From the NCBI RefSeq assembly GCF_032854445.1, contig NC_088298.1, forward strand, positions 23,895,295-23,959,294: a DNA stretch of 64,000 bases, read 5' to 3'. Numbering within the stretch: the stretch's first letter is position 1; each line of letters begins with the position of its first letter. The notes beneath the pieces are model-generated. The model did no database searches, was not told the DNA's origin, and saw only the letters and a list, made by a program, of their open reading frames with translations. Position numbers and translations under genes: made by a program. The DNA is from Liolophura sinensis. Taxonomy: Eukaryota > Mollusca > Polyplacophora > Chitonida > Chitonidae. This document shows, piece after piece, positions 30,510 to 42,190 of the stretch.

Positions 30510-30742
30510 TACTTGTCGTTGCCTCGCTTGGCGGTCAGCACCGAGAGGTTAGAACAAGAAAACAGGACTGGTTGACCCGGTGCTTTCGACTTCATACTTC
30601 AGTGGCAGCGGCACTTTGGCGGCATGGACTCGCCCTGCCACGAGACACAGTATAAAAACACACACCTAATTACTCCTGGTCGTCATATGACTGAAAACTT
30701 GCTAAGAACGACATTAAACCTCAAGCATACATACATATTCCC
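30510..30742 (+). repeat. SINE type C (B-related body)
   Basis: GCCTCGCTTGGCGGTCAGCA and GGACTGGTTGACCCGG resemble type B. GGACTCGCCCTGCCACGAGA, TCGTCATATGACTGAAAAC and a CATACATACATA tail place the 3' half with type C. Confidence 0.75.
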
Positions 30743-31640
30743 TGAATTCAGACAAATGGGCCAAAAATGCAAACTTAAAATGTTATCTGCGGCACAAGGG
30801 TCATGAGCTGAGATAAACCTACACCTTCATTAAGGAAATACTTTTTTGAGTTCTGGTAATATATAATTAAAACATTTTCTTCGCATATGTCATTTAGAAA
30901 GCTTTTTTAAGTCACAGTATTGTCGCTTAGCAATCCCACTCCCTGTATGCAGCACAGATTCTAGTGTTGATAACTGGCTGGTCACGGGTTCGAAACCCGT
31001 TTTAGTAGTTAATTTGCATCACCTGAATCGGTGTTACATGCATATACACAAAATGTGATCTTTGCTAATGAGAATAGATTTTTTTCTGAACACTGGAAGT
31101 CGGGTTGGATTTTTTTGAAAATTTGTTCTGGCTTAAAGAACCAAACAGGTGATAGCCGACTTAATTAATAATTAGTGCGTCAGGTTGAGGTGTGGAATGC
31201 GCGCGCAAGTTTTAACATCTTGTCCGGAAACAGACTGACGTGCAGTTACTTTCCAAATTTGCACGTTCGTAATCAACGACAAAAGCCAGTAACACGGAAA
31301 AACACAAACAGGATTATGTCTGATTAGACACCTGGCTGGAATCCCACCAGCTGTCTCGCCATCGTCTTTCAGCGTGTCGTCATTAGGCGCATAAATTGAT
31401 GGCTGTAAGACAATTGGGGTACAGACGTTTAATGGCTGTAGTTTTCCCTGAAACATCAAACAAGCCAATCTGTCTGACGATTTCTTCTCTTCCACAGACT
31501 CCATGAAGTATCGCATGCTTAGAATAGGCTCCATGAAATAGGCTCTTTGTACATTTGTTAGTAAGACGCTACTATGTGCAGGACACATAGGACAATTACA
31601 TGTGCACAGAAGCCTGTAATAGCCTGACTTCAAAGGGGAC
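30743..31640. other. Unannotated sequence
   Basis: A box-B-like GGTTCGAAACC at about 30990 (CTGGTCACGGGTTCGAAACC) suggests an old tRNA-derived repeat. The 164-codon minus frame 31172-31666 runs into a SINE and has no recognisable domain. Confidence 0.4.
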
Positions 31641-31642
31641 AC

Positions 31643-31712
31643 TCTGCCCCGGTTTCCTCCCACCATAATGCTGGCCGCCGTGGTATAAGTAAAATATTCT
31701 TGAGTACGGCGT
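31643..31712 (+). repeat. SINE type A 3' fragment
   Basis: CCCGGTTTCCTCCCACCATA through GAGTACGGCGTT, with no A/T tail. Confidence 0.82.
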
Positions 31713-31720
31713 TTTCAGAA

Positions 31721-31858
31721 ATTTTATTTGTTTGATTGGTGTTTTACGCTGTACTCAAGAATATTTCACTTATATCACGGAGGCCAGTATTATGGTGGAA
31801 GCAAACCGGGCAAAGCCCGGGGAAAACCCAGGACCATCCGCAGGCTGCTGACAGACCA
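31721..31858 (-). repeat. SINE type A 3' half, reverse orientation
   Basis: Minus-strand copy from CATCCGCAGGCTGCTGACAG (plus-strand reading) to the AAATA tail. It sits back to back with the preceding plus-strand fragment. Confidence 0.85.
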
Positions 31859-31888
31859 ATAAATAAAATAAATAAATGAAAGAGAACA

Positions 31889-32148
31889 AGGGCGTCCGTG
31901 GCAAAGTGGAGTAGCGTGCCAGTACGGCGCAGTGACCCAGGAGCCTCTCACCAATTCAAGTCCAACTGTGAGTACAAGTCCAGCTCATGCAGGCTTCCAC
32001 TCCTACTGTACGTGGGAAGTTCTCCAGCAACCTGCGGATGGCCATGGGTTTCACATCGATTTCTGCCAGGTTTCCTCCCACCACAATGCTGGCCGCCGTG
32101 GTATAAGTAAATATTATTGAATACAGCGTAAAACATCAAATCAAATAA
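31889..32148 (+). repeat. SINE type A, full length, diverged head
   Basis: GGGCGTCCGTGGCAAAGTGG is a mutated box A region. Body and tail are normal, with GTGAGTACAAGTCCAGCTCA at box B. Confidence 0.87.
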
Positions 32149-32211
32149 ATCAAAGGGAACAAATTAATCGATCATAGAGGGGTCTGAAAATCAATGTTAT
32201 CAAATATCTTG

Positions 32212-32555
32212 TTAACGGCTCAGTTGGTAGCCGTCCGCTTCGCCGGTGGTAGATCCAAAGTCAATCCATGGGTCGGTTCACACTAAAGACCTTAAAGGAG
32301 GGAGTTGTAACTTCCTCGCCTGGCGTTCAACATTAAGAGGGTAGTACAACTACTGGTTGAGCCGTATCAGTATAATTGCTGGGGCGAGGCACCTTACTTG
32401 CCTTCGGTAAGTCATCTCAGTGAAGCAACACTAGATTAAAGAGATGTGGAAATGCGTCCTGCAAGAAGTAGGCACATTATATGCACTCTAGGGATTCCTT
32501 CGTCGTCTTATGATTGAAAAAAGGTTAATTACGACGTTACTCACTCACTCAATCA
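32212..32555 (+). repeat. SINE type B, full length
   Basis: Head GGCTCAGTTGGTAGCCGTCC with a box-A-like TTGGTAG, then a GGTGGTAGATCC segment. Body CCTCGCCTGGCGTTCAACAT, TTGAGCCGTATCAGTATAAT and CTTACTTGCCTTCGGTAAGT, then a TCACTCACTCAATC tail. The length of about 340 bp agrees with the copies at 43.15 and 45.21 kb. Confidence 0.87.
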
Positions 32556-32831
32556 AATACCTCAACAGTATACCTTCGCGCATCCTAGCATTGTATGGAA
32601 GACGTCATCAGATACATATCAGAGAAGGATTTTGACTACAAACGGCTAGACTAGCATTTAGTAAGAATTGATTCTTTGGTGACTGCTATAGTTTGTCATA
32701 GACTTCATAGAATTCCCTTTTGTGTGTACGAATCTACTCTCAGAAGCATTGTTTTAATGTTAATCTATGCTAAATGTGATGACTGCATAGCATTTAGAGT
32801 AATTCTAGATCAGTGACGTCTAATAAATTGG

Positions 32832-33082
32832 TGGCGGAGAGGGTTAGCACACTAGAACGGTTCGATAACTCAAGATGCGGTCGTTGGCAGTTCATGTCCA
32901 GCTCATCGTGGCTTCTTCTCCGGCCATTCATGGGAAGGTCTGTCAGCAACCCGCGGATAGTCTCGAGTTTTTTTCCCCCGGGTTCTGCCCGTTTCCCTCC
33001 CAACATAATTCTGGCGGCGGTGGTATAAGTGAAATATTCTTGATTACCGCGTAAAACACCATGACTGAATAAATAAATATAA
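32832..33082 (+). repeat. SINE type A, full length, diverged
   Basis: The mutated head (GGGTTAGCACACTAGAACGG) is followed by a recognisable body (CCAGCTCATCGTGGCTTCTT, AACCCGCGGATAG) and tail (TGATTACCGCGTAAAACACC). Confidence 0.8.
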
Positions 33083-33093
33083 TAAACTGCAAG

Positions 33094-33192
33094 TGGGGAC
33101 CCTCCGTGGCTCAGTTGTTTAGCGCGCTAGCGAAGTGTAATGACCCAGGAGCCCCTCACCAATGCGGTAGCTGTGAGTTCAAGTCCAGCTCA
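33094..33192 (+). repeat. SINE type A head only
   Basis: CCTCCGTGGCTCAGTTGTTT through GTGAGTTCAAGTCCAGCTCA and then unrelated T/G-rich sequence. The tRNA-like 5' part is kept and the body and tail are lost, the reverse of usual 5' truncation. Confidence 0.85.
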
Positions 33193-33645
33193 ATTTTTGT
33201 GTGTGTGTTTTTTTGCGAATTGGCCTGGTGATTACTGATCTGGATTGTTCATTTTGGCTGACGACAGGTATATGAATGTCTGTTTTAACGCCTAAATTCG
33301 AATTTACCCTTAGCTACCAGGTCTATGGCATTATGTCGCGAAGATTGTCAACTAGGTGTTGTTGTTATCCAAACGGACAGAAGCTACCTTGGATGCTCGA
33401 ATCTACCCTCAGAAGCCTGGTCTATTACTTTTTGTCGAGAGGATTGTCAGGTACATGTACCGTAATTCTTCCACCTTTTCAACCGCCTCTGCAACCAATA
33501 TTCTGAAACATTCTGAAAGACCTGTGATGTGTAGAGAAATAGTTTTCACACTTTTATGAAACTTGCATCTCTAATAACACAAACAAATCATTCCTAGATA
33601 ACGGGTTTCATGTGTGCATCAGCACACATTTGAAACAGGACTCAT
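33193..33645. other. Unannotated sequence
   Basis: No gene. An imperfect duplication of CTACC...CAGGTCTATGGCATTATGTC and CTACCCTCAGAAGCCTGGTC (about 33315 and 33413) suggests two copies of an about 95-bp unit. Confidence 0.4.
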
Positions 33646-33888
33646 GTGGATGCAAAGCTCTGAATGGTTTTTGAACTTTACAAGGAAGCATCATTGGTTG
33701 GCCTGGTGTCAGTATAATGTGACAGTTTGGGGTGTTATATCTGGTGTTTTCTGTATGATGCTTCGGTGGCGGCAGCGCTTTGGCGGCAGTAGACTCGCCT
33801 TGCCACAAGAAGGCACATTTTGTCGTCATATGATTGAAAAATTGTTAAGCACGACGTAAAACCCCAAGCATACATTCATACATACGTA
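33646..33888 (+). repeat. SINE type C
   Basis: GCCTGGTGTCAGTATAATGT, GACTCGCCTTGCCACAAGAA, TCGTCATATGATTGAAAAAT, AAGCACGACG and a CATACATTCATACATACG tail. Confidence 0.78.
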
Positions 33889-35200
33889 CTAATGGCTTGT
33901 CACCTTCCTGGATGACCACTTTACAATTGACCAGCGAGGTCCAGTTTGTTATAATATTTGCAAAGGCAATATGTATCCTTCTTAATACATTTTCCTGGAC
34001 CTATAACGTCCTTGTGCATAGGTTAAGTTGTGATAATGAACAAAATGTTTTATCTACAAAGTTTTATGTAAAACAAGCAAGACGCTAGTCATCTATCTTT
34101 TTATGTATTTAATAAAACCACTCTTATTTGATACTAAATTAACGGGTTAAACACGAAATCTTTATTAGAAATGACCAAGATCAAGCTGAATAGACCTAGG
34201 AAAGAGGATCTTTACTGTGTTTGTTGCAGCTTTATAATTCTCCTAGAAATAAATGCTCCAACTTTATTGTTATTTATTTAATTCGCACTGGGCATCAAAA
34301 TCAGTAAGTTATTCTCCTTATGACAGAGGCCAGGCTAAGAACATGCTATACACGGACAGATTCTAGGCTGACATCACCCGTGCCATAAAACTTTCTGACA
34401 TAAAGCAAAACCGATCCAGCAAAAGGAACCGAATTCGAAAAGGCGACGCATGGAGGCAAAAAAGCTAATATTGCCTCTGCTCATTTTGCTTGACGAAATT
34501 ATCTCCCTTTGATAAAGTGAGCCTTTTTGGCCCAAGGTGGCTGCTCGGCGTTCGATCCAAAGCGGCATTTGGAAACCTGATTTACACCGTGGTTCGTCAC
34601 CATGGTAACAATGACGTCTTTCAAGAAGTGCAGTCGTAAATCATGTCAGCTTTCCAACTCGCAAATTATACATGTTAGTCGAGAAGCACGAACAACGTCT
34701 GCTTAAAAAAGAAAGAAAACATGTTGCACGAATTGTCATTCTGGATCGAGGGTCTACTGATATGCACTTATTTATTATTAAAGTTCGCGGTTCAACAGCC
34801 TGTCTCTTTACATTGTAAATTGCTATGACTTGCTTTCTAATACATCTGTGTCGCTCTTTTAAGCCTTAAATTCTTGCCTAAGAGTAAGGGGATTTTCATT
34901 GAACGAGTTGTGTCCTAGGGGTCAAGTTGCGTGAATTTCAAACGCGCAAGTGAGGGCTCAGTCCGATTCGAATATAATTTATTTTGTAGATTTTCTGCTT
35001 CCTTTGTTCGTGGAGCCTTGGTCATAAGCTATCAACGGCCATAGTATAGTCGCAAGCGCAATCTAACGCTCGTTGAAAACCACCTTGTTTTCCAGCAACA
35101 TCATGCATGGGTGTGCATACCCCAGCCCCGCACTCTGTTTTCTCTCCAGCCATAGAAATGACCACCATCATACCATCATCAGTGTAACATTCTTAAGTAT
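33889..35200. other. Unannotated sequence
   Basis: No gene or repeat identified with confidence. AT-rich, with open frames under 80 codons. Confidence 0.45.
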
Positions 35201-35202
35201 GG

Positions 35203-35387
35203 CTTTATTTATTTATTTATTTGTTACCCCGGGGGTAACCCACGATCATCCACAGGATGATAGACCTTCCCACGTACGGCCGGAGAGGAAGGCAGAATGA
35301 GCTGAACTCACAGCGACTGCAATGGTGAGAGGTTCCTGAGTCATTGCGCCGTGCTGGCACGCCTTTTACTCGGCCACGGAGACTCCG
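35203..35387 (-). repeat. SINE type A with 3' end deletion
   Basis: On the minus strand the head and body are present (GCCACGGAGACTCC on plus; GAACTCACAGCGACTGCAAT). The conserved GGCCGCC...TACTCAAG block is missing, so the A/T tail joins the body directly. Confidence 0.8.
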
Positions 35388-35698
35388 TAAATATGAAACA
35401 ATCAAATACAAACGTAAATCATTGATGGGAGTATTTTTGGTGGGATACGCATATATGGTTTGTGTACCAACACTAATGCGAGACAAGAACCAGTTTCATG
35501 AGCATGGCCAGATAATCCAAAGAAAGGAGCCTGATTGTAAATTAAGTTGCATGTCGATATGAGGGGATTTTCAGGTAGATGACGTGTAGTATAAAATTAT
35601 TCACAGATCTAAATATCATTTTTTATGGTTTGATGCCAAGATTGGCGGAGTCTTGCGTAGTGATAGAGAGCCTGTCAAAATAATTGACATCATTAAAT
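35388..35698. other. Unannotated sequence
   Basis: No gene or repeat seen. Confidence 0.45.
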
Positions 35699-35957
35699 GG
35701 CTACTAGTTTATTATAGAATTGTTGGACTCCACATAGACTACAGTCATGAACACTCGACATCAGTAACTGGCTAATAGTTTTTTTATTGAATTTCTAGAC
35801 TTCACATAGACTATAGTCATGAACACTCGACATCATTTAATGGCTAATAGTTTTTCTTTTGAGTTGTTAGACTTCACATAGACTACAGTCATGAACACTC
35901 GACAACATTAACTGGCTAATAGTTTTTTTTTAATTGTTAGACTTCACATAGACTACT
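35699..35957 (+). repeat. About 83-bp tandem repeat, 3-4 units
   Basis: Units contain GACTTCACATAGACTACAGT, CATGAACACTCGACATCA and TGGCTAATAGTTTTT. The T-run varies in length. Confidence 0.9.
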
Positions 35958-36735
35958 GTCATTTCACAGCATGTTTCTTGGAAAATTAAGTTTCTCACTG
36001 TAACATCGTGTATTCATCAACTTCAACATTTTGCATTACAGGGAACATTATATGGAGAGTGTGTTTAGTTTTTGTAGTTTTGAGTCATGAGGTAAAGCAT
36101 ATATTACTTATACTGACTTATAAGTATAAGTCATGGCTGCGGTCTGGTTTGTTGATGGAAGGAAACTGTGAATCTCACCATATATAGACTTCAGTGACAA
36201 ATCCAAGCACCAGCGATAGCTGGGTTTGAACATACGGCCTATAAACCATTGAAAACTATCGTGATCTAAGCAGTTTCACTTCAAACCCAAGCTGTAACTG
36301 TAACTTGTACGATTACCGAGTGTAATGTACAGGCGAAGTCCATCAATGGCGGGGATTCGTTTCAGGTTTGCTCTCGTTGCTTGCCACACACGGACACTGT
36401 TTGCGCTTATAGGAAAATGTTGTCTTAGAGAAGAGTCATCAGTCCGCATTGCCTTGACGTTTGGAGTATTCAGCTTCAAGGATCCTGTAACATATACCAT
36501 GACGTCTGACAGGTTATGGACTCTTTCCTTGGAATTGTACAATTTATTTGGTTTCCAGGAAAGTCCAGGCGCTTCCAGGCGGCTGAATTAAGGATTATAA
36601 TTATTACCATCTTCGATTTATACCGCAAATTGTTTGGACGCGTTAATTGTATGCTGAACCAAAATTATAAAAAAATTATAAAACCAAAAGCTTAAAGAGT
36701 AGAACATACTGATTAATATATTTGTGAACTTGTTT
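35958..36735. other. Unannotated sequence
   Basis: An 88-codon frame exists on each strand at 36.3-36.6 kb. They overlap each other and have no known domain. I see no further structure. Confidence 0.4.
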
Positions 36736-36739
36736 GCTT

Positions 36740-36835
36740 GTCTAAAGACGTACTCAAGAATGTTTCACTTATACGATCGAGAAAGACCGAAGCTCCTTTA
36801 GCAAGTTACTGACGAACTTTGCCACAAGTGATGAA
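36740..36835 (-). repeat. Diverged SINE type A 3' part
   Basis: GACGTACTCAAGAATGTTTC then ACTTATACGA and TAGCAAGTTACTGACGAAC keep the type A order in minus orientation. Confidence 0.6.
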
Positions 36836-36998
36836 AAGAAGACAAATGGCCTTTAACGCACGTTATCCTGGGTAAACAGCCACATTGAGCGACCTCGAAG
36901 GCTTGTCACCAATGCCCCATTAAGCAAAAGAAACAGATTTAAAATAGTGCAATTCATTGTGGTTATTTAAGAAAATGTAAAACAATACATACTGGACT

Positions 36999-37195
36999 GT
37001 AACAATCCTGTTTCTGCTCTGTGGTATTGGTATTGTTATCACTATTGTTACAGGTATTTATAAACTGTAACAACCCTGTTACTGCTCTGTGGTATTGGTA
37101 TTGTTATCACCATTGTTAGAGGTATTTGTAAACTGTAACAACCCTGTTACCGCTCTGTGGTATTGGTATTGTTATCACTATTGTTAAAAGTACAC
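36999..37195 (+). repeat. 68-bp tandem repeat, 3 units
   Basis: Units: CTGTAACAACCCTGTTACTG, CTCTGTGGTATTGGTATTGT, TATCACTATTGTTA. Confidence 0.92.
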
Positions 37196-37623
37196 ACATG
37201 TATTTATAAACTTTTTACTCCCGTTGTAGCTGTCTTTTGTAATTCTTGCTGTAAAGTCATTATCGCTATCTTTTATTTCCGCACCCAATCAATAATTTTA
37301 CCACTCTGGTGTCTAATAAATAAATTAATATTATATACAGCTGGATAAAACAAGACCCTTGGGGTTATATTCCCATCGTCTCAAGCAATATTATAAAACG
37401 TCAAAATTTATATTGTGAAATAAATAATAAAAAAAAAGGTGGGGAATCCAAAATTTCATTGTCCGAGGCCGGGTTTGAACCCGCACATCACGTGACCTAG
37501 CGATGGAAAGGAAGGCGTATTTAACCAAATTCTTCGACATATTCTTCAGAGAAATTTTGCCGTCATACAGAACTGACGATCTATGCGGAGTTACGATGTT
37601 ATATTTTGGAGCAGTAGGATGTT
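37196..37623. other. Unannotated, with a box-B-like site
   Basis: CCGGGTTTGAACCCGCACAT at about 37470, read on the minus strand, looks like a tRNA T-arm (GGGTTCAAACCCGG). No D-arm was found, so it is probably an old tRNA-derived repeat. Confidence 0.4.
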
Positions 37624-37798
37624 GTACTGTCAAAAACTTATACCGTTAGATTTGACAGAGAGTCTGTTGTCTGGGTAATGCTAGAAGCCATTCTGTTATC
37701 CCAGCAGGTTATTCCATGATTGCAGCAGGTAATTCCGTTAAGTGAGTGAGTGGGTGAGTGGGTGAGTGAGCGCTTGGTGTTTTTCGCCATGCCACATA

Positions 37799-38110
37799 TT
37801 CTGTTTATTTATTTATTTGATTGGTGTTTTACGCCGTGCCACATATTCCATTTTTTTGTTTTATTATTGTTTTACACCGTACCACATGTTCTGTTTATTG
37901 GATTGGTGTTTTACGCCGTGCCACATATTCCATTTTTTTGTTTTATTAGTGTTTTACACCGTACCACATGTTCTGTTTATTTGATTGGTGTTTTACGCCG
38001 TGCCACACATTCTATTTATTTATTTATTTGATTGGTGTTTTACGCTGTGCCAAATATTTTATTTATTTACTTATCTGATCGGTGTTTTACGTCGTTCCAC
38101 ATGTTCTATT
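37799..38110 (-). repeat. Tandem array of SINE type A 3' ends
   Basis: About six units of TTTGATTGGTGTTTTACGCC then GTGCCACATATTC alternate with TTTTACACCGTACCACATGT. TTGGTGTTTTACGCCGT is the reverse of the type A terminus ACGGCGTAAAACACCAA. The SINE tail has become a tandem repeat. Confidence 0.85.
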
Positions 38111-38231
38111 AATTCAACTTAAAGACTGTGTTAGACTTATAGGGCTTTATCTCGGATATAACACGATAATTATGTTATAGAAAGAAAAAACATTCTAGGG
38201 TCACTCAGACAACAGATTTTCCGTTAAACTA

Positions 38232-38440
38232 ATGTATGTATATTTATTTGTTTATTTGATTGTTGCTTTACGCCGGGAACAGCACGGGGGGAAACCTACT
38301 ACCTTTCGCAGGTTGCTGGCAGACCTTCCCACTTACGGTCGGAGAGGAAGCCAGCATGAGCTGGACTTGAACATTGATGAGAGGCCCCATGGTCATTGCG
38401 CCGCGCTGGCGTGCTACTCCGCTCGGCCATGGTGGCCCCT
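38232..38440 (-). repeat. SINE type A with internal deletion, inserted in the MITE
   Basis: Minus-orientation copy with tail, CGCAGGTTGCTGGCAGACC, GAAGCCAGCATGAGCTGGAC and a head ending GGCCATGGTGGCCCC on plus. The segment between ACGCCG and GGAACAGC is deleted. Confidence 0.82.
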
Positions 38441-38481
38441 AAACCTAACAGATTATTTTTTTAGTGTACATTACACTTTAC

Positions 38482-38750
38482 CTGGGGCCCCTGTGGCCTC
38501 CATGGTTAGCACGCCACCGCGACGCAACGATCCAGGAGCCTCCTATCAATGTGATTGCTGTGGGTTCAAGTCCAGCTCATACTGGCTTCCTTTTCGGGAG
38601 TACGTTTGAAGGTCTGCCAACAACCTAGGGATGGTCGTGTGTTTCCCGCGGGTTCTGTCCGGTTTCCGTCCACCATAATGCTGACCGCTGTCATATAAAT
38701 GAAATATTCTTAAGTACGGTATAAAACACCAATCAAATAAATAAATAAAT
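38482..38750 (+). repeat. SINE type A, full length
   Basis: Head GGGGCCCCTGTGGCCTCCAT, box B GTGGGTTCAAGTCCAGCTCA, normal body and an AAATA tail. Confidence 0.88.
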
Positions 38751-40350
38751 GATCACACTATAGGTGGGTTCCCACCGCCATTCCTGTATTCATGGACAGT
38801 AAGAGAGAAAAGTACAGGGGTCAAATATGGATTGCTATAAACGTCAGTCAAGTTTCTTACAGATCAGAGTCATACTGAAGGCCTATACAGAGATTTAATG
38901 TGACATTTTACAATGGTGTACCAGTACTTGGGCACCTACTTTACCCTCCATAATCACCCTTATCTCCCTAAAATACCCTGGGTGTACTAGGTCGCACACG
39001 CGTTCAAAAAGTGACGTAGTTATTTTGTTAAGTTGTTAGAGACTTGGCCGTCTTCTTTATTCTAATGTATAACTCACATGAATCGTGTCGTCTATTACCA
39101 AGTTTTTAATTCCCAGCGCAGCGCAGTTTAAGGAATAAACAAATTATAATAAAATGGAAAGTCTAATTTTGGCCACTTTAATACGAGAATTTTCGGCGGG
39201 ACCCGTGGTTGCAAAGGCGCAAAATTACGGTACCAAGCAGGCAAATGCAATAATTTGGCAAAAAGTATGCGAAACGTTTAATGCGAAGAATATGGTCTAA
39301 ATGCCCACTTAACAGTCTGAGTCTCGCTATCCAAGCTCCTCGGCGTGATGAAGATGTGCAGTTCCGGAGCGTTTGTTGTCCTTGAGAACGAAATTATGTA
39401 TGGCCGATCGTGTCGTATAAGTTTCAGAAGCCAATAGGCTAATATCACCGTAATACATTTATGTGAGTCATGCGAAATGTAATTACTGGACTGGATCTCA
39501 ATGCAGTATGGATTGGCTGGGGAATCACGATATCCTTTATTTTTACATTAAACTAGACCCGTATTTATGAGAAGACGCTTTCTTCAACAACGCAACAGGT
39601 CTATGAGTCTTCCGAAAATCTTAGATATCACGTGCACGCGACCATGCGTCACGTGTCTATGCACTAGACTTTGGTGACTTGTTTGCAATTTAATGCAAAA
39701 TTAATTTTATATATAATATATATATGTATATGTGTATCTTTATATGTACAAATGTCTAGACAATATACGAAGAAGTATACAGTCCGTACTTAAGTACATA
39801 GACGGATTATTTTTCTTGAGCCCAACGTAATCTTGGTATTAGTGTCACGTTTTTCTTTCTTCCATTTTCTTCCTTCCTTTTTTGGTGATGGTCATGCACG
39901 TCTTGGCTGTTTCAGCTGCTAAGCCATGGTAACCAAATAAGAGGATGTATAGTTTGACATAATCCCTTCAGACAGACATATAGATGCGCTTTAATCTTTT
40001 TCGCTCCAGCATGGCCTGCCAAATGCAAACATTTGTTCCCATGTAGAACGTCAAAATAACCTTTACGATTTTACTGATGATTATTGATTGATTTTTCACA
40101 CTGCCCGTTCTAAATCGATCTGTCATAATCAAGTTAACCAGGAGGATTATCGATCTCGCTGTTCATTGGGCCTTGATAACAATAAGCAATCGACGTCCGT
40201 TCCACCCATCATCCATCAATGTGATGTAAAAAAGTTCCTTCGTAACTAGCCAAAGACCAGTGGTTTACCCCGGGCACGCAGGTGCTAACCGTCAACCAAA
40301 AAACCTGACCGCCATCGCATAAGTGATAACTCACGATGTCGTTGACCATT
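38751..40350. other. Unannotated, SINE-poor sequence
   Basis: No gene. Contains (TA)-rich sequence at 39705-39735 and two CACGTG sites near 39629 and 39651. Near 40305 a CCGCCATCGCATAAGTGATA piece may be a SINE trace. Confidence 0.45.
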
Positions 40351-40362
40351 TATCTATTGATT

Positions 40363-40437
40363 TATTCTTTTATTTGACTGGTGTTTTACGCCGTACTCAA
40401 GAATATTTCACTTATGCCACGGCGGCCAGCATCGTAT
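40363..40437 (-). repeat. SINE type A tail fragment
   Basis: TTTTATTTGACTGGTGTTTT, ACGCCGTACTCAAGAATATT and CGGCGGCCAGCAT, then unrelated sequence. Confidence 0.85.
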
Positions 40438-40784
40438 GGCGTAAAAAAGTCAAACAGTCCTTAATAAATAGTTGGTTTGTAGTCGAGCCAAGAATCTTAC
40501 GACAAAACCACGACAAAGCCCTCTTAACCTCATTAAAGCAACGGACGGTAAAAGGACGTAGAAAATGTGTCAAAGGATCCCAATCAATATATCGATAAAT
40601 CGATTACTAATCAATCGTGTTATTCAACTTATGGTGAAACATTCAAAGACTGAATCACGGGACACAAAAGAATGCACAAGTCGACGGATGTATGAACTAA
40701 TTATTGCCAGATGATTAAACCAACACGTAATCGATCAGTCCATCAATCAGTTAGTGTCGTTTTCAATAAAAAGATCAAACATTG

Positions 40785-40926
40785 GCGGTCATTTGCAGCA
40801 ACCTGCGGACGATCGTGGGATTCCCCCGGGCCTTTCCCAGTTTCCTCCCACCATAATGCTGGCCACCCTGGTTTTTGTGAAGTATTCTTGAGTACGGCGT
40901 AAAATATTAATCGAATAAATAAATCT
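40785..40926 (+). repeat. SINE type A, 5'-truncated
   Basis: GCAGCAACCTGCGGACGATC through CACCATAATGCTGGCC to GTACGGCGTAAAATATTAAT and an AAATA tail. Confidence 0.85.
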
Positions 40927-41600
40927 GGAGTCTGGATATGACATATTTATGCTACGGATTTCCTCTCAGTTAGGTTGTATGATACAGGGATTCTCATTTC
41001 TATGAACTACCGAGTGTCGTCTTAATATACGCCTGCTCCGCTCGAAATACATTTGGCTGCGAGGTGTTATTTCCAGGTAATACCCAACACACGAGATCGT
41101 TGAAAAGATAATGAATTAATCGAAGGAAGATGTAAACAAATTATTATAAGTACGAGTTCCGAAACGTGACAACGGGAGCGGTCACGTTTTAGGTTGCATG
41201 CGCCCTTAATACCGTCTGTTGCTAATATGTCGCCAGATAGTAAAAGATAATTAAATTCCAAGAAGAATATACCGTAATTTTGGGGACGAAGTGTGTTGCG
41301 CAGTAAGAGACTAGGACATGAGGCCAAGTAGAAAGACCGACAGGCTTGCCGATAGAATGACTGGGTTATCAGGTGACTGATACAGTGACTGACTAAATGA
41401 CGGGACTGAATTGCTGACTGATGAATTCGTTGTGTCTGAGTGGTTAAGACTTAGTAGTTATGACTTAGTTGTTGACTGAAGGACAGTCTGGTTGTCACAA
41501 GGCTGAGAGACAAAGTTGTTGATTTACATAATGACGTAGTCGCTTGCTGACAGAGAGGTTCAGTGAAAGAGTGATTGGCTGACGGAGAGGATGACTGATA
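40927..41600. other. Unannotated; GACTGA-rich toward the array
   Basis: From about 41360 the sequence is rich in GACTGA/TGACTG words that grade into the 36-bp array. No gene is seen. Confidence 0.45.
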
Positions 41601-41619
41601 GACTAACTACCTAAAAGTT

Positions 41620-42190
41620 TATTGACAGTCATAAGGATTGATTGCTCTGGTGATTGACTGGCAAACACACTGACTGACTGACTGTTCTGGCGGTTGACGA
41701 ACAAACAGACGGATTGATTGTTCTGGCGCATGACGGACAAACATATTGAAAGACTGTTCATGCACTTGACGCACAAACAAACGGATTGACTCTTCTGGCG
41801 CTTGACGCACATACAGACGGATTGATTGTTCTGGCGCTTGACGGACAAACGGACGGATTGATTGATCTGGCGCGTGGCAAACAAACAGATGGATAGACTC
41901 TTCTGGCGCTTGACGCACAAACAGATGGATTGACTCTTCTGGCGCTTGACGCACAAACAGACGGATAGACTCTTTTGGAGATTGACGGACAAACAGACGG
42001 ATTGATTGTTCTGGCGCTTGGCAAACAAACAGACGGATTGACAGTTCTGGCGCTTGACAGACAAGCAGACGGATTGACAGTTCTGGCGCTTGACGGACAA
42101 ACGTAGGGATTGGCTTAGCATATGATTAATGGATAAACAAACGAATTGACTGCTCTGGCTATTGACGGACAAACAGGCGGATCGACTGAT
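41620..42190 (-). repeat. 36-bp minisatellite, about 15 units
   Basis: Units (plus strand) GACGGACAAACAGACGGATT then GATTGTTCTGGCGCTT. As 36 is divisible by 3, one minus frame stays open for 196 codons as a 12-residue repeat (RQNNQSVCLSVK-like). It lacks any signal of a gene, so I treat it as non-coding. Confidence 0.93.

Larger units (their letters stand above)
37624..38470 (+). mobile_element. TACACT-type MITE split by SINE-derived insertions
   Basis: The left part (37633-37735: AGAGTCTGTTGTCTGGGTAA, TGCTAGAAGCCATTCTGTTA) and right part (38140-38230: CATTCTAGGGTCACTCAGAC) belong together. A final terminus lies at 38441-38468 (CCTAACAGATTATTTTTTTA then GTGTA). They are separated by a SINE-tail array and a type A SINE. 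The order fits one MITE that received at least two insertions. Confidence 0.65.

Noticed and set aside
31172-31666. A 164-codon minus frame
   Set aside because: Its start lies in SINE-derived sequence and the rest shows no recognisable domain; probably chance, though not fully excluded.
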